The position numbers were made by a program, and so were the translations under genes. Positions 8,056-15,915 of a stretch of DNA of 16,778 nucleotides are shown here, one piece after another. Where the stretch lies: the NCBI GenBank assembly GCA_028717765.1, contig JAQUNE010000011.1, forward strand, positions 1 through 16,778, in the 5' to 3' direction. Below the pieces are notes generated by a model, which was not told the origin of the DNA, made no database searches, and was given only the letters and a program-made list of their open reading frames with translations. How positions within the stretch are numbered: position 1 is the first letter of the stretch; every line of letters starts with the position of its first letter. The DNA comes from Candidatus Omnitrophota bacterium. Lineage in GTDB: Bacteria; Omnitrophota; Koll11; Gygaellales; Profunditerraquicolaceae.

Positions 8056-9449
8056 TAAATATTCCCTATTCCAAATGATTTAACCGCCACACTCAGCAGT
8101 TGCCCTGACTCTCTTATTTCCGGGCTGTCTTCCACAGGATAAATATTTAAATTACATTCTGGGCTCTGCGGAATCTGAGTACTTAAGATCTTTTTTAATT
8201 CCTGGTTCATTTTTTCATAATCTACCAAGATATCTTTTTTGGCACGTAATGGGCTGATCAAAGCAAAGACCCCCTCAAATTTATAGCGAAAAAACATATC
8301 GCTTTGCATAAAATTTCTTTTCGCCAAAGAGATCACCGTACGGCAAAGGAGATCCTGAGTGGTTTTGTGAAAAAAACCGAATCCATCTAATTTTAATAAA
8401 GATACGGTCAATGGCGCCTTAAACTGGCGCGCGCGCGCAAACTCTCTTTCTAAAGCAAAAGAAAGAAAACCATAGCTATAAACTCCATATTCTTCATCCC
8501 AAAATTTCTTTTCCATTGCCGAATCGCAAACCTCTTTATTCGCCAAGGCCCTGCCTGTCCAATCCACGATTAATTCCATTAATTCAAGGTTGGTCTTGTT
8601 TAATTGCAAAAAATCGATCTTCTCAATATTCACTACACCACGGGTCTGCCCGTCATCGTCTTTTAAAGGAAACATTGCCAGCACATTTCCGTATTGATGA
8701 AGATACTTCTCTGAATCTTTAAACTGCAGGATATCCCTGACAGTAACCGGATTGTTTTGCTTAAGAGCCAAGGCCATAATACTGTTTTTCTCTATTGTCT
8801 TTCCTTCCACGATCTCCGTCTGGAGCAATCCCCGGGAGGCCTTTAAAACAAAATAATCTCCTTCTTTTAAATAAAGTGATGCTTTTGATACATGGAAATA
8901 CTCTCCTAATATATCGAGGCAGCCAGAATAAATACTCTGCTCGTTAAGAGTCTCTAATTTTTTTGCCGCACTATAAAGTGTTTTTACTGTAGAAGTTTCT
9001 CCCACGATCCTTGATTCGAGTATGCGGCGCGCCTTTTCGCTAGCCTCCATCTGTTCGTTTGTGGCGCGCAGAGTCTCCTGTAACCTATCCAGCTCCCTAT
9101 CCTTCTGGGCTTCTGACTCTTTATATTTCTGGCGGATACTTCCCAATAACGGGCCGACGATAATAAACGCCGCAGGAAGCAAAAAATTACCCGCCTCAAT
9201 CATGATCTCTAATCCTGTACGGGTGGGAAATTTTTGTAAAACAAATAAAATAACATGCGCTGCCGCAACAAAACTTACGCTCACCCCGGGGATAAATCCG
9301 TAACGCGTAGAAATCAAAAGTATGGCTATCCAATAAGGATGTATAGGCATCTTCATGAACCCAGGGTCGCCCTTTAAAAAAAGGTAGTTCAATGAATCAT
9401 AAATAATAAAAGCAAGTACGATCTCCCGTAAATAATAATTTTTCTTCAT
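8055..9449 (-). CDS. pelD: PelD, membrane GAF/degenerate-GGDEF regulator with altered I-site
   Basis: PelD is the inner-membrane receptor that normally switches on Pel synthesis when c-di-GMP binds its inactive GGDEF domain. The 464-residue protein has about four hydrophobic segments within residues 8-104, a charged coiled coil at about 105-150, a GAF domain at about 155-305 and a GGDEF-fold domain at about 315-425. The domain order and length match PelD (about 455 residues in Pseudomonas). The catalytic GGDEF is replaced by KFEGV at 390-394, as expected for a non-enzyme. The I-site position that reads RxxD in c-di-GMP-binding PelD is MQSD here (381-384): the Asp is kept but the Arg is lost. 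c-di-GMP binding may therefore be weak, absent or remodelled. The start has an AAGGA Shine-Dalgarno and overlaps the upstream pseudo-receiver stop (ATGA), which suggests coupled synthesis of the two. Confidence 0.92.
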   Translation of the reverse strand: MKKNYYLREIVLAFIIYDSLNYLFLKGDPGFMKMPIHPYWIAILLISTRYGFIPGVSVSFVAAAHVILFVLQKFPTRTGLEIMIEAGNFLLPAAFIIVGPLLGSIRQKYKESEAQKDRELDRLQETLRATNEQMEASEKARRILESRIVGETSTVKTLYSAAKKLETLNEQSIYSGCLDILGEYFHVSKASLYLKEGDYFVLKASRGLLQTEIVEGKTIEKNSIMALALKQNNPVTVRDILQFKDSEKYLHQYGNVLAMFPLKDDDGQTRGVVNIEKIDFLQLNKTNLELMELIVDWTGRALANKEVCDSAMEKKFWDEEYGVYSYGFLSFALEREFARARQFKAPLTVSLLKLDGFGFFHKTTQDLLCRTVISLAKRNFMQSDMFFRYKFEGVFALISPLRAKKDILVDYEKMNQELKKILSTQIPQSPECNLNIYPVEDSPEIRESGQLLSVAVKSFGIGNI

Positions 9450-9835
9450 CTTGATTTCCTTTTTTCCTGCAGCCGTAAAATCAGGTTAATTTTTTTTATC
9501 CATCCCTCGATATTTTCATACTTGTTGATAAAATATAATCTTAACTGCCGCAAGGCTATATAGTCGTTAAGCTCTAACGGCTCCGGGGCAAAGATCATAA
9601 TACTGATCCCGCTTAGCTTCGGATCAGCTGATTCCCTGATACTGCGGCAAAGATTAAAACCGCTTCTTTCCATAATAATATTATAAGCTACAAGATCGTA
9701 TTCATTTTTTTCAAGCAGGCTCATAATATCATCGCATTGATTAAGCGTAGTAACTTCAAACCCATGCCAAGAAAGGTACTGACTCATAACTTCCAGCATC
9801 TTTTCATCATCATCCGCAAGGAGTAATCTGGGCAT
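9446..9835 (-). CDS. Stand-alone pseudo-receiver protein (phosphoacceptor Asp replaced by Asn)
   Basis: A 129-residue protein that is only a receiver domain. The acidic triplet Asp8-Asp9-Asp10 is present after the first beta strand (RLLLADDDE). In the block DLVAYNIIM the phosphoacceptor position is Asn52 instead of Asp. The conserved Thr/Ser after the fourth strand is also changed (IMIFAPE), and the Lys-Pro pair is Lys-Tyr in FINKYENI. It is therefore very unlikely to be switched by ordinary phosphotransfer and may act as a constitutive adaptor or sense something else. There is no DNA-binding domain. It lies 11 bp after the PelB-like porin gene, with an AAGGA that overlaps the porin stop, and its own stop overlaps the pelD start. 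PelD is the obvious candidate partner, by inference. Confidence 0.85.
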   Translation of the reverse strand: MPRLLLADDDEKMLEVMSQYLSWHGFEVTTLNQCDDIMSLLEKNEYDLVAYNIIMERSGFNLCRSIRESADPKLSGISIMIFAPEPLELNDYIALRQLRLYFINKYENIEGWIKKINLILRLQEKRKSR

Positions 9836-9846
9836 ATTTGTTATCC

Positions 9847-11391
9847 TTAAAATAAAGCTTTCACTGAAGTTGAGACGGTAGAGGAGTTACCTTGTCCGCT
9901 AGTACCATTAATATTATTATCATACTCAAAGGCTAAGGTAGACTTAATGTTATCCTTTAACCAGATATCCATCGCCAGGTTTGAAAGCGTATAATAGAAT
10001 TTTCTCTTCGCATCATAAGCCCTGCTTAATGACGCGGAAACCTCTAATATTTTTCCTAAGCGTTTTTCAATATAAAAACCCCCGTAATAAATATGCTCAT
10101 CGCCGATAAAATCCAAAACATCCTCAGCATTATTAAAAGATTTGTTCCAGTGGGTAAGCTTACAATGAAAATTAAAAGAGATGTAAGGCTGGCGTAAGAT
10201 CAAATAATTTAAATATGTATCGTTAAATACCTTGTACCCCAGCGAATCTTTGCCATTAACCTGGTTCTCCTCTCCCTTTAACCTGTACCAGTCGACCTCA
10301 TAAAGATTACCTAGGGTAAAGCGTTCAAAAAAAGTATAATCATTATCAAAAGTCAACTTGTCAATTTTGGCTTGCTTATCCAATCCTTGGATAGGGTCAC
10401 GTACTAAATGATTGTAATCATAGGCCAATTTCGAATGCAGATTTTTTTGATTAAATTCTACACCGAACCCCGGCTCATTAAAGGCTTTGCCAAAAAGATA
10501 AGCAACCTCCCAGTTTAAGTAAAATTTAAAGGCGCAATTAGCAAAATATTCTGCTTTAATTCTGTTACTAATCACATTTTTATCCACACCCGGAGTACTT
10601 CCTAGCGCCATCACCCTTAATTGCTCCTCGACAAGATTAGCGCTAAGCCGTAAACGATGATTGACCCATCCACTGGCCCCCTCAGTAATAGTATAATGAC
10701 GTAAGGACTGCGGGCCGTGCAGGTAATCAAAATTTAAATTTATGGCATTAGATCCTTCTTCTTTAGCATGCAGAAAATCCCAAATAATTTCATTTTTCCT
10801 TAATTTATCCTGAGATAATAAAAGATACTGGTCCTTAGCCTCAGGAAGCAGGTTCATAATTGTCAAAGTAGCGGCATAATCCCGGCGTAAACTCCAATCC
10901 TGCGGAGATTCGTTTAATAATGACTCTAGTATTATAAGCGCCTGCGGCCAGTTGCCTTCCCGGGAGAGAATGATATATTTTAATTCCTTTACACGCCTAT
11001 TATCACTGCCCAAGGCGTCTTCTAACCTCTTCAATAATTCCTTGGCCTTGGCCACTTGCCCTTTATCTACATAAATATTTCCCGCAAGCTGCAACAAATC
11101 AATATTCCCGGAATAGTTATCCAGTAATGGAATAACGATTCTTTCCACCTGGCTCTTTTGATTTAATTTCCAGAGTATCCAGGCCTCTTCGATCTGACGC
11201 TCCAGCTCTGGCGTTTTAGCCTCGTAAGAAGTGCTATCTGCTAGAACTTCATTACTAGCGCTAGCGGCCTTCTCCCCGGATAAGCCTGAGGGCTTCTCTG
11301 TACTCTCGCTCGCTTGCGGACTTTTCACCCCAGGCGTTAAGAATATCGCCAAGCAAATGATGGGTATGATAGTCCCCGCCGGTTGCTTCAT
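9847..11391 (-). CDS. pelB: PelB-like outer-membrane exporter: TPR segment plus beta-barrel
   Basis: This corresponds to the C-terminal half of PelB, the porin through which Pel leaves the cell. The 514-residue product starts with a signal-peptide-like segment (hydrophobic core IIPIICLAIFL at 8-18). A Ser/Ala/Glu-rich linker follows to about 60, then TPR helices at about 62-200 (GNIYVDKGQVAKAKELLKRL and following). From about 215 to the end there are alternating amphipathic beta strands rich in Tyr, Asn and Phe. The last residues are VSTSVKALF; the terminal Phe is the usual signal for Bam-mediated barrel insertion. In Pseudomonas one long PelB carries the TPRs and the barrel, whereas here they are separate genes. 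The ATG at 11391 has an excellent GAGGAGG Shine-Dalgarno, so the 131-bp overlap with the preceding TPR gene looks real. Identity rests on fold and context, since barrel sequences diverge quickly. Confidence 0.82.
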   Translation of the reverse strand: MKQPAGTIIPIICLAIFLTPGVKSPQASESTEKPSGLSGEKAASASNEVLADSTSYEAKTPELERQIEEAWILWKLNQKSQVERIVIPLLDNYSGNIDLLQLAGNIYVDKGQVAKAKELLKRLEDALGSDNRRVKELKYIILSREGNWPQALIILESLLNESPQDWSLRRDYAATLTIMNLLPEAKDQYLLLSQDKLRKNEIIWDFLHAKEEGSNAINLNFDYLHGPQSLRHYTITEGASGWVNHRLRLSANLVEEQLRVMALGSTPGVDKNVISNRIKAEYFANCAFKFYLNWEVAYLFGKAFNEPGFGVEFNQKNLHSKLAYDYNHLVRDPIQGLDKQAKIDKLTFDNDYTFFERFTLGNLYEVDWYRLKGEENQVNGKDSLGYKVFNDTYLNYLILRQPYISFNFHCKLTHWNKSFNNAEDVLDFIGDEHIYYGGFYIEKRLGKILEVSASLSRAYDAKRKFYYTLSNLAMDIWLKDNIKSTLAFEYDNNINGTSGQGNSSTVSTSVKALF

Positions 11392-12355
11392 TATACCTCC
11401 TCAAAACCTGTGCTGCTTTTTTATAATCGTTAAGGTCAAAATAACTCTGGCCTAATATTTTTAAAAGCTGATAATTCTTCGGGTTATTATTGTAAAACTC
11501 TTCGATCACCGATAGATAACCATCGGTTTTATCCTGTGTTTCAAACTGATAAATCAATCCGGAAATAAATTTCTTATCTGCGGAAAACCGATTAAAGAGC
11601 TCTCCAAGCAACAACTGGGCCTCTTTATTCTTTTTATATTCTAATAGTTTTATTACTAAAGTTAAGGCAAAATTCTTGTTTTTTTGATTTCCATCGTAAA
11701 TTTTTTTGTATAAAGCTATTGCCTTTTCCGCTTGCCCGCCTGCATCATAAGAATGTGCCAACTGTAACTGCGCGTCCGCCTCTTGGGGATATTTTTTTAA
11801 AATTGCCAGGTACGTGTTTTGTGCGCGTAAAACTTCTTTTCTCATCGAATAAAATTCCGCCAGGTCATAATAATCTGTAAGGTTCGCCGCTTCTTTTTTG
11901 ATTAACCATTGATAAAGTTTTATCAAGCCGGGGATATCCTTATTTATTTTATAATATGAAATTAATTTATATTTTAGCTCTGATGACTTAGGGTTAAACT
12001 GCAGTAACTTAAACCACACCGCAGCAGCATCCTTTTCCATCATATTATTCTCATAAAACTCCGCGAGCATTTCATAGAATGTTGGATTTTGCGGATATTT
12101 GGCGATCATCTGATGAGAAATCTGTAGGAATTTCTGTATATCGCCATAATAAAGCAGGCTATTTAAATACCGGCTAGTGCTAGCGAGGTCTTCCGGCGTT
12201 TCCCGGAAATGACGCTCCAGATAGAATTTTGCCTGGTCGAATATACCTGATTTGGTATACAAGCTTCCCAATTCGCGCTGCGAGGGAAAAAGCATTACCG
12301 CAAATATTGCAATGATCATAAAAAAAGTAATTGATTTCCAGAGAGAGATCCCCAT
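11261..12355 (-). CDS. pelB: PelB-like inner-membrane-anchored periplasmic TPR protein
   Basis: A 364-residue protein with one N-terminal membrane segment (about residues 6-24, SITFFMIIAIFAVML), then FPSQRELGSLY and tandem TPRs to the very end. Examples are AEFYENNMMEKDAAAVWFKLLQFNP and AHSYDAGGQAEKAIALYKKIYDG. PelB of Pseudomonas has the same start, a single membrane anchor followed by many TPRs that bind the PelA deacetylase in the periplasm. I therefore read this as the separated N-terminal part of PelB. It begins 3 bp after the PelA deacetylase gene. Its last 43 codons overlap the porin gene in another frame, and its Arg319-Arg320 codons (AGG AGG) form the Shine-Dalgarno of that gene. The final TPR helix runs to residue 364, so the C-terminus is not obviously truncated. 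A generic TPR protein is the alternative. Confidence 0.8.
   Translation of the reverse strand: MGISLWKSITFFMIIAIFAVMLFPSQRELGSLYTKSGIFDQAKFYLERHFRETPEDLASTSRYLNSLLYYGDIQKFLQISHQMIAKYPQNPTFYEMLAEFYENNMMEKDAAAVWFKLLQFNPKSSELKYKLISYYKINKDIPGLIKLYQWLIKKEAANLTDYYDLAEFYSMRKEVLRAQNTYLAILKKYPQEADAQLQLAHSYDAGGQAEKAIALYKKIYDGNQKNKNFALTLVIKLLEYKKNKEAQLLLGELFNRFSADKKFISGLIYQFETQDKTDGYLSVIEEFYNNNPKNYQLLKILGQSYFDLNDYKKAAQVLRRYNEATGGDYHTHHLLGDILNAWGEKSASEREYREALRLIRGEGR
11396..11402 (-). promoter_or_regulatory. Shine-Dalgarno for the porin gene, embedded in the TPR coding sequence
   Basis: GAGGAGG, four bases before the ATG at 11391, is a near-perfect anti-16S match. The same bases encode Arg319-Arg320 (AGG AGG) of the upstream TPR protein. 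This decides the porin start and shows that the long overlap is used for initiation. Confidence 0.85.
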
Positions 12356-12358
12356 AAT

Positions 12359-14530
12359 TTATCTTTTTGTAATCACAACCTCAATTCGCCCTTTTGCCGG
12401 AACCTTTATTTCTAAAATTCCATCTTTATCGGTATTAAAATTTTTCGCGAAAATTTCTTTTACCTTGTCCTCGCCAATTATTCTTACCTGGTAGGTAGCC
12501 TCAGGAAAGAAATTGGCAAATTTATATACCGCATCCCCAAAACCTCTGCTGCTAAAAGAAATGTTCTCTGGTGAGATATTTAAATTCGAGACTATTGCTG
12601 ATGCGCTAACCAAATAGGCCCGCTTTGGTGCTTCTTTAGTCAAATAAAGAAGTGCTTGATTGCCTTGGTCAAGATGAATATAGAGAAAATTTTCCCAGTG
12701 GCAAAAACCTAAAATTCCTTTGGATTTTTCCAGGTCCGGAAAAGAATGACAATCATCAAGGCGTACGGTCCGGCAGTTACCGTAATCACGGAATTCCCAA
12801 GCGCCAGGCACAAGTTGAGAAATTTTCCCAGAATAAAACCCCTCCACTATAGCTGCGTATTCTGAAGTAAAAATTGGGATAATCTCCTGCTTCAAGGCGT
12901 AATCATACACTTGTTTAACAGCATCCAGGGATTGTTGCTTCTGTCCGCTGTAATAATGATAATAGACATTTATCGGGCTGATCCTGCGCGGTGTGGTCTT
13001 TACTACGCTCGGCCTTTCTGTCTGTTCAAAGGTCTGCCTGACAAATTTATACCCGTAAAAAGGGCCGGTCCATCTATTGGTATAGATATTATCATTAGCA
13101 TTACTTGTATAAGGCTGCAGGCTATCATGATCCTGCCTGCCTAAGGCCGCTACCCCTGTAAAAGAAGGCACTTCATTATCAAAACGCGAATCACCTCCAT
13201 TAATATTTTCTATTCCCAGAAGCTTGGTCATCGCAATTGCTGCGGCAAAAGGACGGCAGTCCCCGGTCCACTGGAAAAGAACCACTTTTTTATTACCACT
13301 AAGAAGATTTTGATTAACATACTCTACAGGAAGTTTTATTTCCCGCTCTACCATCTTTGTCCGGTCAACATAAATCCTCATTGCTACATCATAAAGTGAT
13401 TCTGATAAAAGATCTAAATCCTGCCCCGTAATGATCTGCCGTGAATACCCTTTAATCGCAAATACGGTCAATTGCCTTTTCCAGTCCAAAGGATGCGTAA
13501 AACCATGCACCCCAGCTTCGATATTATCCGGTTTTAACATCTCTTTAGCTAATTCCATCAATTGACTGGAGCCATAATATCTTGGGTCAATCTCAGCCAC
13601 AATAAAAGAAACAGTTATCGGGAGGTCGTATTTTTTTAAAATCTCATCATGAATAATTTCTGCACAGATGCGGCTACGGTCTATTTCTGAAGGGGTACGC
13701 AAACCGTCTCCATCAATGTGCGAATAGAAAATCCTGCGCCCAAATAATGTGGTGGTATCAAACCTGGGCGCATCTTTTAAATCAAAGGCCTGCGCAAAAA
13801 ATAAAAAAGGATTGATCCGCCAGCGCATTTTATCGGTAATCGGATCGATAAATATCTCATAACTCTCCGCGGCATAACCGCCATTGGGGGTAGTAATCAC
13901 CACAGCACTCTTACCATCTTTAATATCCGTACGATTTAACTCTAAGTAAACCTTATTACGGCTATCAAGCGAAGTAATCTTTTCATATAAAAGTAGCTCG
14001 TCCTTTAAGCTCCTCTCAAATTCCACCATCTGGCTGTCTTTATATTTTACTTCAATCACAAAGGGGTTTTTTATCCATTCTCCGTCATACTCCAAATTAA
14101 TACTATGAAAAATTTCATTTAAGATCTCTTCTGGAACTTCCTGATTGGTTTTACTATCTTTATAAGCACCGAAATTTCCCAACATCACCAGTTTTTTCCC
14201 TTTTCTGACCTGATTACTCACCCAGTGGCAATATTGCACGGCATTAGGAAGGTTATCATTTTTAAACCAGGTAAGGATTCCATATACTTCTTCCATAGTC
14301 TCATCTGAAGGCAAACCCTTAGTAAGGTCATGGAACTTCACCTTCATCCCAAGATAATTTAGGACCATCTCGGCATTATTATGGATCAGGTTATTATCTT
14401 CGCTTTCGCTATAAGGATCCGTAGAATCAAAAATTGCCAGGATCACCCTTTTTCTTTCTCCTGGCCAAGCCTGGGAAAAAGAAAAAATAAAGAAGAAAAC
14501 TAAAAATGCGATAAAAATCCTAGTTTTCAT
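12359..14530 (-). CDS. pelA: PelA deacetylase half (DUF2194-like polysaccharide deacetylase), exported
   Basis: This corresponds to the part of PelA after its hydrolase domain. A reductase/flavodoxin-like region at about residues 28-240 precedes the metal-dependent deacetylase, and a beta-sandwich-like C-terminus lies at about 580-723. Metal-site motifs are visible: SHIDGDG at 270-276 and HGFTH at 342-346, giving a likely Asp-His-His site. RRISPINVYYHYYSG at 515-529 is a further PelA-like block. The enzyme should remove N-acetyl groups from Pel in the periplasm, making the cationic polymer. I chose the ATG at 14530, not one 45 bp upstream, because it gives a clean signal peptide (MKTRIFIAFLVFFFIFSFSQA) and has AGGA three bases upstream; the mature protein would start near Trp22. 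The gene overlaps the hydrolase half by 11 bp. In Pseudomonas both halves are one protein. Confidence 0.9.
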   Translation of the reverse strand: MKTRIFIAFLVFFFIFSFSQAWPGERKRVILAIFDSTDPYSESEDNNLIHNNAEMVLNYLGMKVKFHDLTKGLPSDETMEEVYGILTWFKNDNLPNAVQYCHWVSNQVRKGKKLVMLGNFGAYKDSKTNQEVPEEILNEIFHSINLEYDGEWIKNPFVIEVKYKDSQMVEFERSLKDELLLYEKITSLDSRNKVYLELNRTDIKDGKSAVVITTPNGGYAAESYEIFIDPITDKMRWRINPFLFFAQAFDLKDAPRFDTTTLFGRRIFYSHIDGDGLRTPSEIDRSRICAEIIHDEILKKYDLPITVSFIVAEIDPRYYGSSQLMELAKEMLKPDNIEAGVHGFTHPLDWKRQLTVFAIKGYSRQIITGQDLDLLSESLYDVAMRIYVDRTKMVEREIKLPVEYVNQNLLSGNKKVVLFQWTGDCRPFAAAIAMTKLLGIENINGGDSRFDNEVPSFTGVAALGRQDHDSLQPYTSNANDNIYTNRWTGPFYGYKFVRQTFEQTERPSVVKTTPRRISPINVYYHYYSGQKQQSLDAVKQVYDYALKQEIIPIFTSEYAAIVEGFYSGKISQLVPGAWEFRDYGNCRTVRLDDCHSFPDLEKSKGILGFCHWENFLYIHLDQGNQALLYLTKEAPKRAYLVSASAIVSNLNISPENISFSSRGFGDAVYKFANFFPEATYQVRIIGEDKVKEIFAKNFNTDKDGILEIKVPAKGRIEVVITKR

Positions 14531-15395
14531 ATATCCTGTCCAAGTTCTTTTGCGCGATATAGGGTTTAAATCCAAGTTCCCTTAACTGCCGGGAATATTG
14601 CTTGGCCAGCTCTTTCTTATCCTGCGCAATATAATCTATAGCAAATACAGGCAGGTTAAATTGCGCCTGGATTTTTTTTAAAACCTTAAGCTTATATTCG
14701 CGCTCTGCTAAGGGCACCTCTTTATAACTGTTATTTTTAAAATCAATCATCGAATGGATATCTTCAACAAGCATTCCGCTTAAATAAGGGGCAATTTCTT
14801 CAAGGATAGAAAAACCATTATTACTGATCAAAAGTAACTGGGGATATTTTTCGTGGATCGACTTTACTAATTGCACCATCGCCTTCTTCTCTCCCGAATA
14901 TTTTTCCGGAGAATCTAACTCAAGCATCTCTGCGGTATCGAGCGTATCCAGCATTAATCCCTGAAAACCCAGAGCAACGATCTTAGGAACCACTTCTTCA
15001 AGGATAATTTTCTGCCAAAAAGTATCCCTGACATCAACATAGTAACTACCCCAATTAGGATTCTTTTTCACCAGGCATTTTTTATTCTGGATACTCTGCC
15101 AATAGGAACGGTAAGTAGCAGCTTCGCCAAGGCTGATATAGGCAATGAGAACCATCTTGTTTTTTAAAATTTCTAATTGCGGATGGCTATCCGGATCAAG
15201 GATCGCTAGCTTGAAATTTGAAATTACAGCAGGCTTTATCTCTGTTTGTGCAGGATCGTAGCTAAGCAGAATGAACCATTTCTCTACGGAATTCAGGGGA
15301 TTGGAATTACCAGAAGCACAGCCAAACGGAAAGAAAAATGAAGGTAAAATAAATATAACTAGGATTATAACTGCCGCGATATGTGATGTTTTCAT
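14520..15395 (-). CDS. pelA: PelA glycoside-hydrolase half (GH114/GH166-like), exported
   Basis: A 291-residue exported TIM-barrel-like glycoside hydrolase equivalent to the N-terminal domain of PelA, which cuts Pel in the periplasm. The N-terminal hydrophobic stretch (about residues 5-23) ends in FPFGCASG. This could be a signal peptidase I site or a poor lipobox with the Cys at 26. Barrel motifs are LIAYISLGEA at about 83-92, GFQGLMLDTLDT at 143-154 and LVEDIHS at 209-215. The Asp in LDTLD and the Glu in VED are in the places expected for the catalytic acid residues of this family. The preceding receiver gene ends 6 bp upstream. A GTG three bases before the chosen ATG is also possible, and neither has a good Shine-Dalgarno. 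The separation from the deacetylase looks genuine because each half has its own export signal. Confidence 0.87.
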   Translation of the reverse strand: MKTSHIAAVIILVIFILPSFFFPFGCASGNSNPLNSVEKWFILLSYDPAQTEIKPAVISNFKLAILDPDSHPQLEILKNKMVLIAYISLGEAATYRSYWQSIQNKKCLVKKNPNWGSYYVDVRDTFWQKIILEEVVPKIVALGFQGLMLDTLDTAEMLELDSPEKYSGEKKAMVQLVKSIHEKYPQLLLISNNGFSILEEIAPYLSGMLVEDIHSMIDFKNNSYKEVPLAEREYKLKVLKKIQAQFNLPVFAIDYIAQDKKELAKQYSRQLRELGFKPYIAQKNLDRIYEN

Positions 15396-15401
15396 CACAT
15401 T

Positions 15402-15764
15402 CTATATAAGTTTTTTTATCTCCTGTAAAAGCTCTTCCGCGTTATAGGGCTTTGTGACATATTTATCCGCGCCTGACTCCATTCCCCAGAACTGATCGCT
15501 CTCTGTGGTCTTGGCAGTAAGCAAAATTACCGGAATCGCCTTATATTTGGGGTCATCTTTTAACTTCCTGCAGACCGCAAAACCATTAGGAGGAGGAATT
15601 AATACATCCAGGATAATCAGATCCGGTTCGCTTGACTTTACCTTATCCATGGCCTCTGTCCCGTTATAGGCAGTAACCACCTCATAACCATTGGCACGCA
15701 GGCGCATCTCTAATAATTTCACAATATCCGGCTCATCATCAACCACTAATATTTTCTTCGCCAT
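15402..15764 (-). CDS. Stand-alone canonical response-regulator receiver (CheY-like), first gene of the pel operon
   Basis: A 120-residue single-domain receiver with every functional residue in place: Asp9-Asp10, phosphoacceptor Asp53 in DLIILDVLIPPPNG, Thr83 in VILLTA and Lys105-Pro106 in YVTKPY. It has no output domain, so it should act by protein-protein contact, like CheY or a phosphorelay intermediate. The histidine kinase is not visible; the CHASE sensor at the end of the operon could be one. It is the first gene behind the promoter at 15776-15804. The predicted transcript starts only about five bases before the ATG and no Shine-Dalgarno is present, so the mRNA may be leaderless. The hydrolase gene follows after a 6-bp gap. 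Confidence 0.92.
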   Translation of the reverse strand: MAKKILVVDDEPDIVKLLEMRLRANGYEVVTAYNGTEAMDKVKSSEPDLIILDVLIPPPNGFAVCRKLKDDPKYKAIPVILLTAKTTESDQFWGMESGADKYVTKPYNAEELLQEIKKLI

Positions 15765-15775
15765 AGTAATTTTAT

Positions 15776-15804
15776 ATTATAATTTATTTTTGATTTTAAA
15801 TCAA
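15776..15804 (-). promoter_or_regulatory. Sigma70-type promoter of the pel operon, with the -35 inside a palindrome
   Basis: Reading the minus strand, TTGATT at 15804-15799 is followed by exactly 17 bases and then a perfect TATAAT at 15781-15776. A start site about seven bases further on falls near 15769, leaving only about five untranslated bases before the ATG at 15764. The -35 is the half of a perfect 7+1+7 palindrome, TTGATTTTAAATCAA at 15790-15804, a plausible operator. The region is very AT-rich, so chance matches are possible, but spacing and position fit well. Confidence 0.72.
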
Positions 15805-15863
15805 GAACTATTTACGCTGGAAAGAGTTAGGGATTTTTTAGAGAGGAAAAAAACAACGCTGGA

Positions 15864-15915
15864 GGCACTGCGCTCACTGCTCGGCTTGTCGCCTCGCAAC
15901 GTTCGCGCTAGTGCC
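15864..15915. repeat. GC-rich imperfect inverted repeat upstream of the pel promoter
   Basis: The arms GGCACTGCGC (15864-15873) and GCGCTAGTGCC (15905-15915) pair with one bulged base around a 31-base GC-rich middle that contains its own small GGC-TTGTC-GCC stem. The block is strikingly richer in G+C than its surroundings. It could be a dispersed extragenic palindromic element or a structured RNA end. It encodes no protein. Confidence 0.55.

Noticed and set aside
8055..9449. PelD homologue as an active diguanylate cyclase
   Set aside because: The catalytic GGDEF motif reads KFEGV, so the substrate-binding and metal residues are missing.
14520..14530. Possible frameshift or assembly error splitting pelA
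   Set aside because: The downstream half has its own signal peptide and AGGA site, so a real gene boundary explains the sequence better.
14531..14575. Upstream ATG that would add 15 residues to the PelA deacetylase half
   Set aside because: The extension is charged, would bury the signal peptide and would overlap the hydrolase gene more; the ATG at 14530 is better placed.
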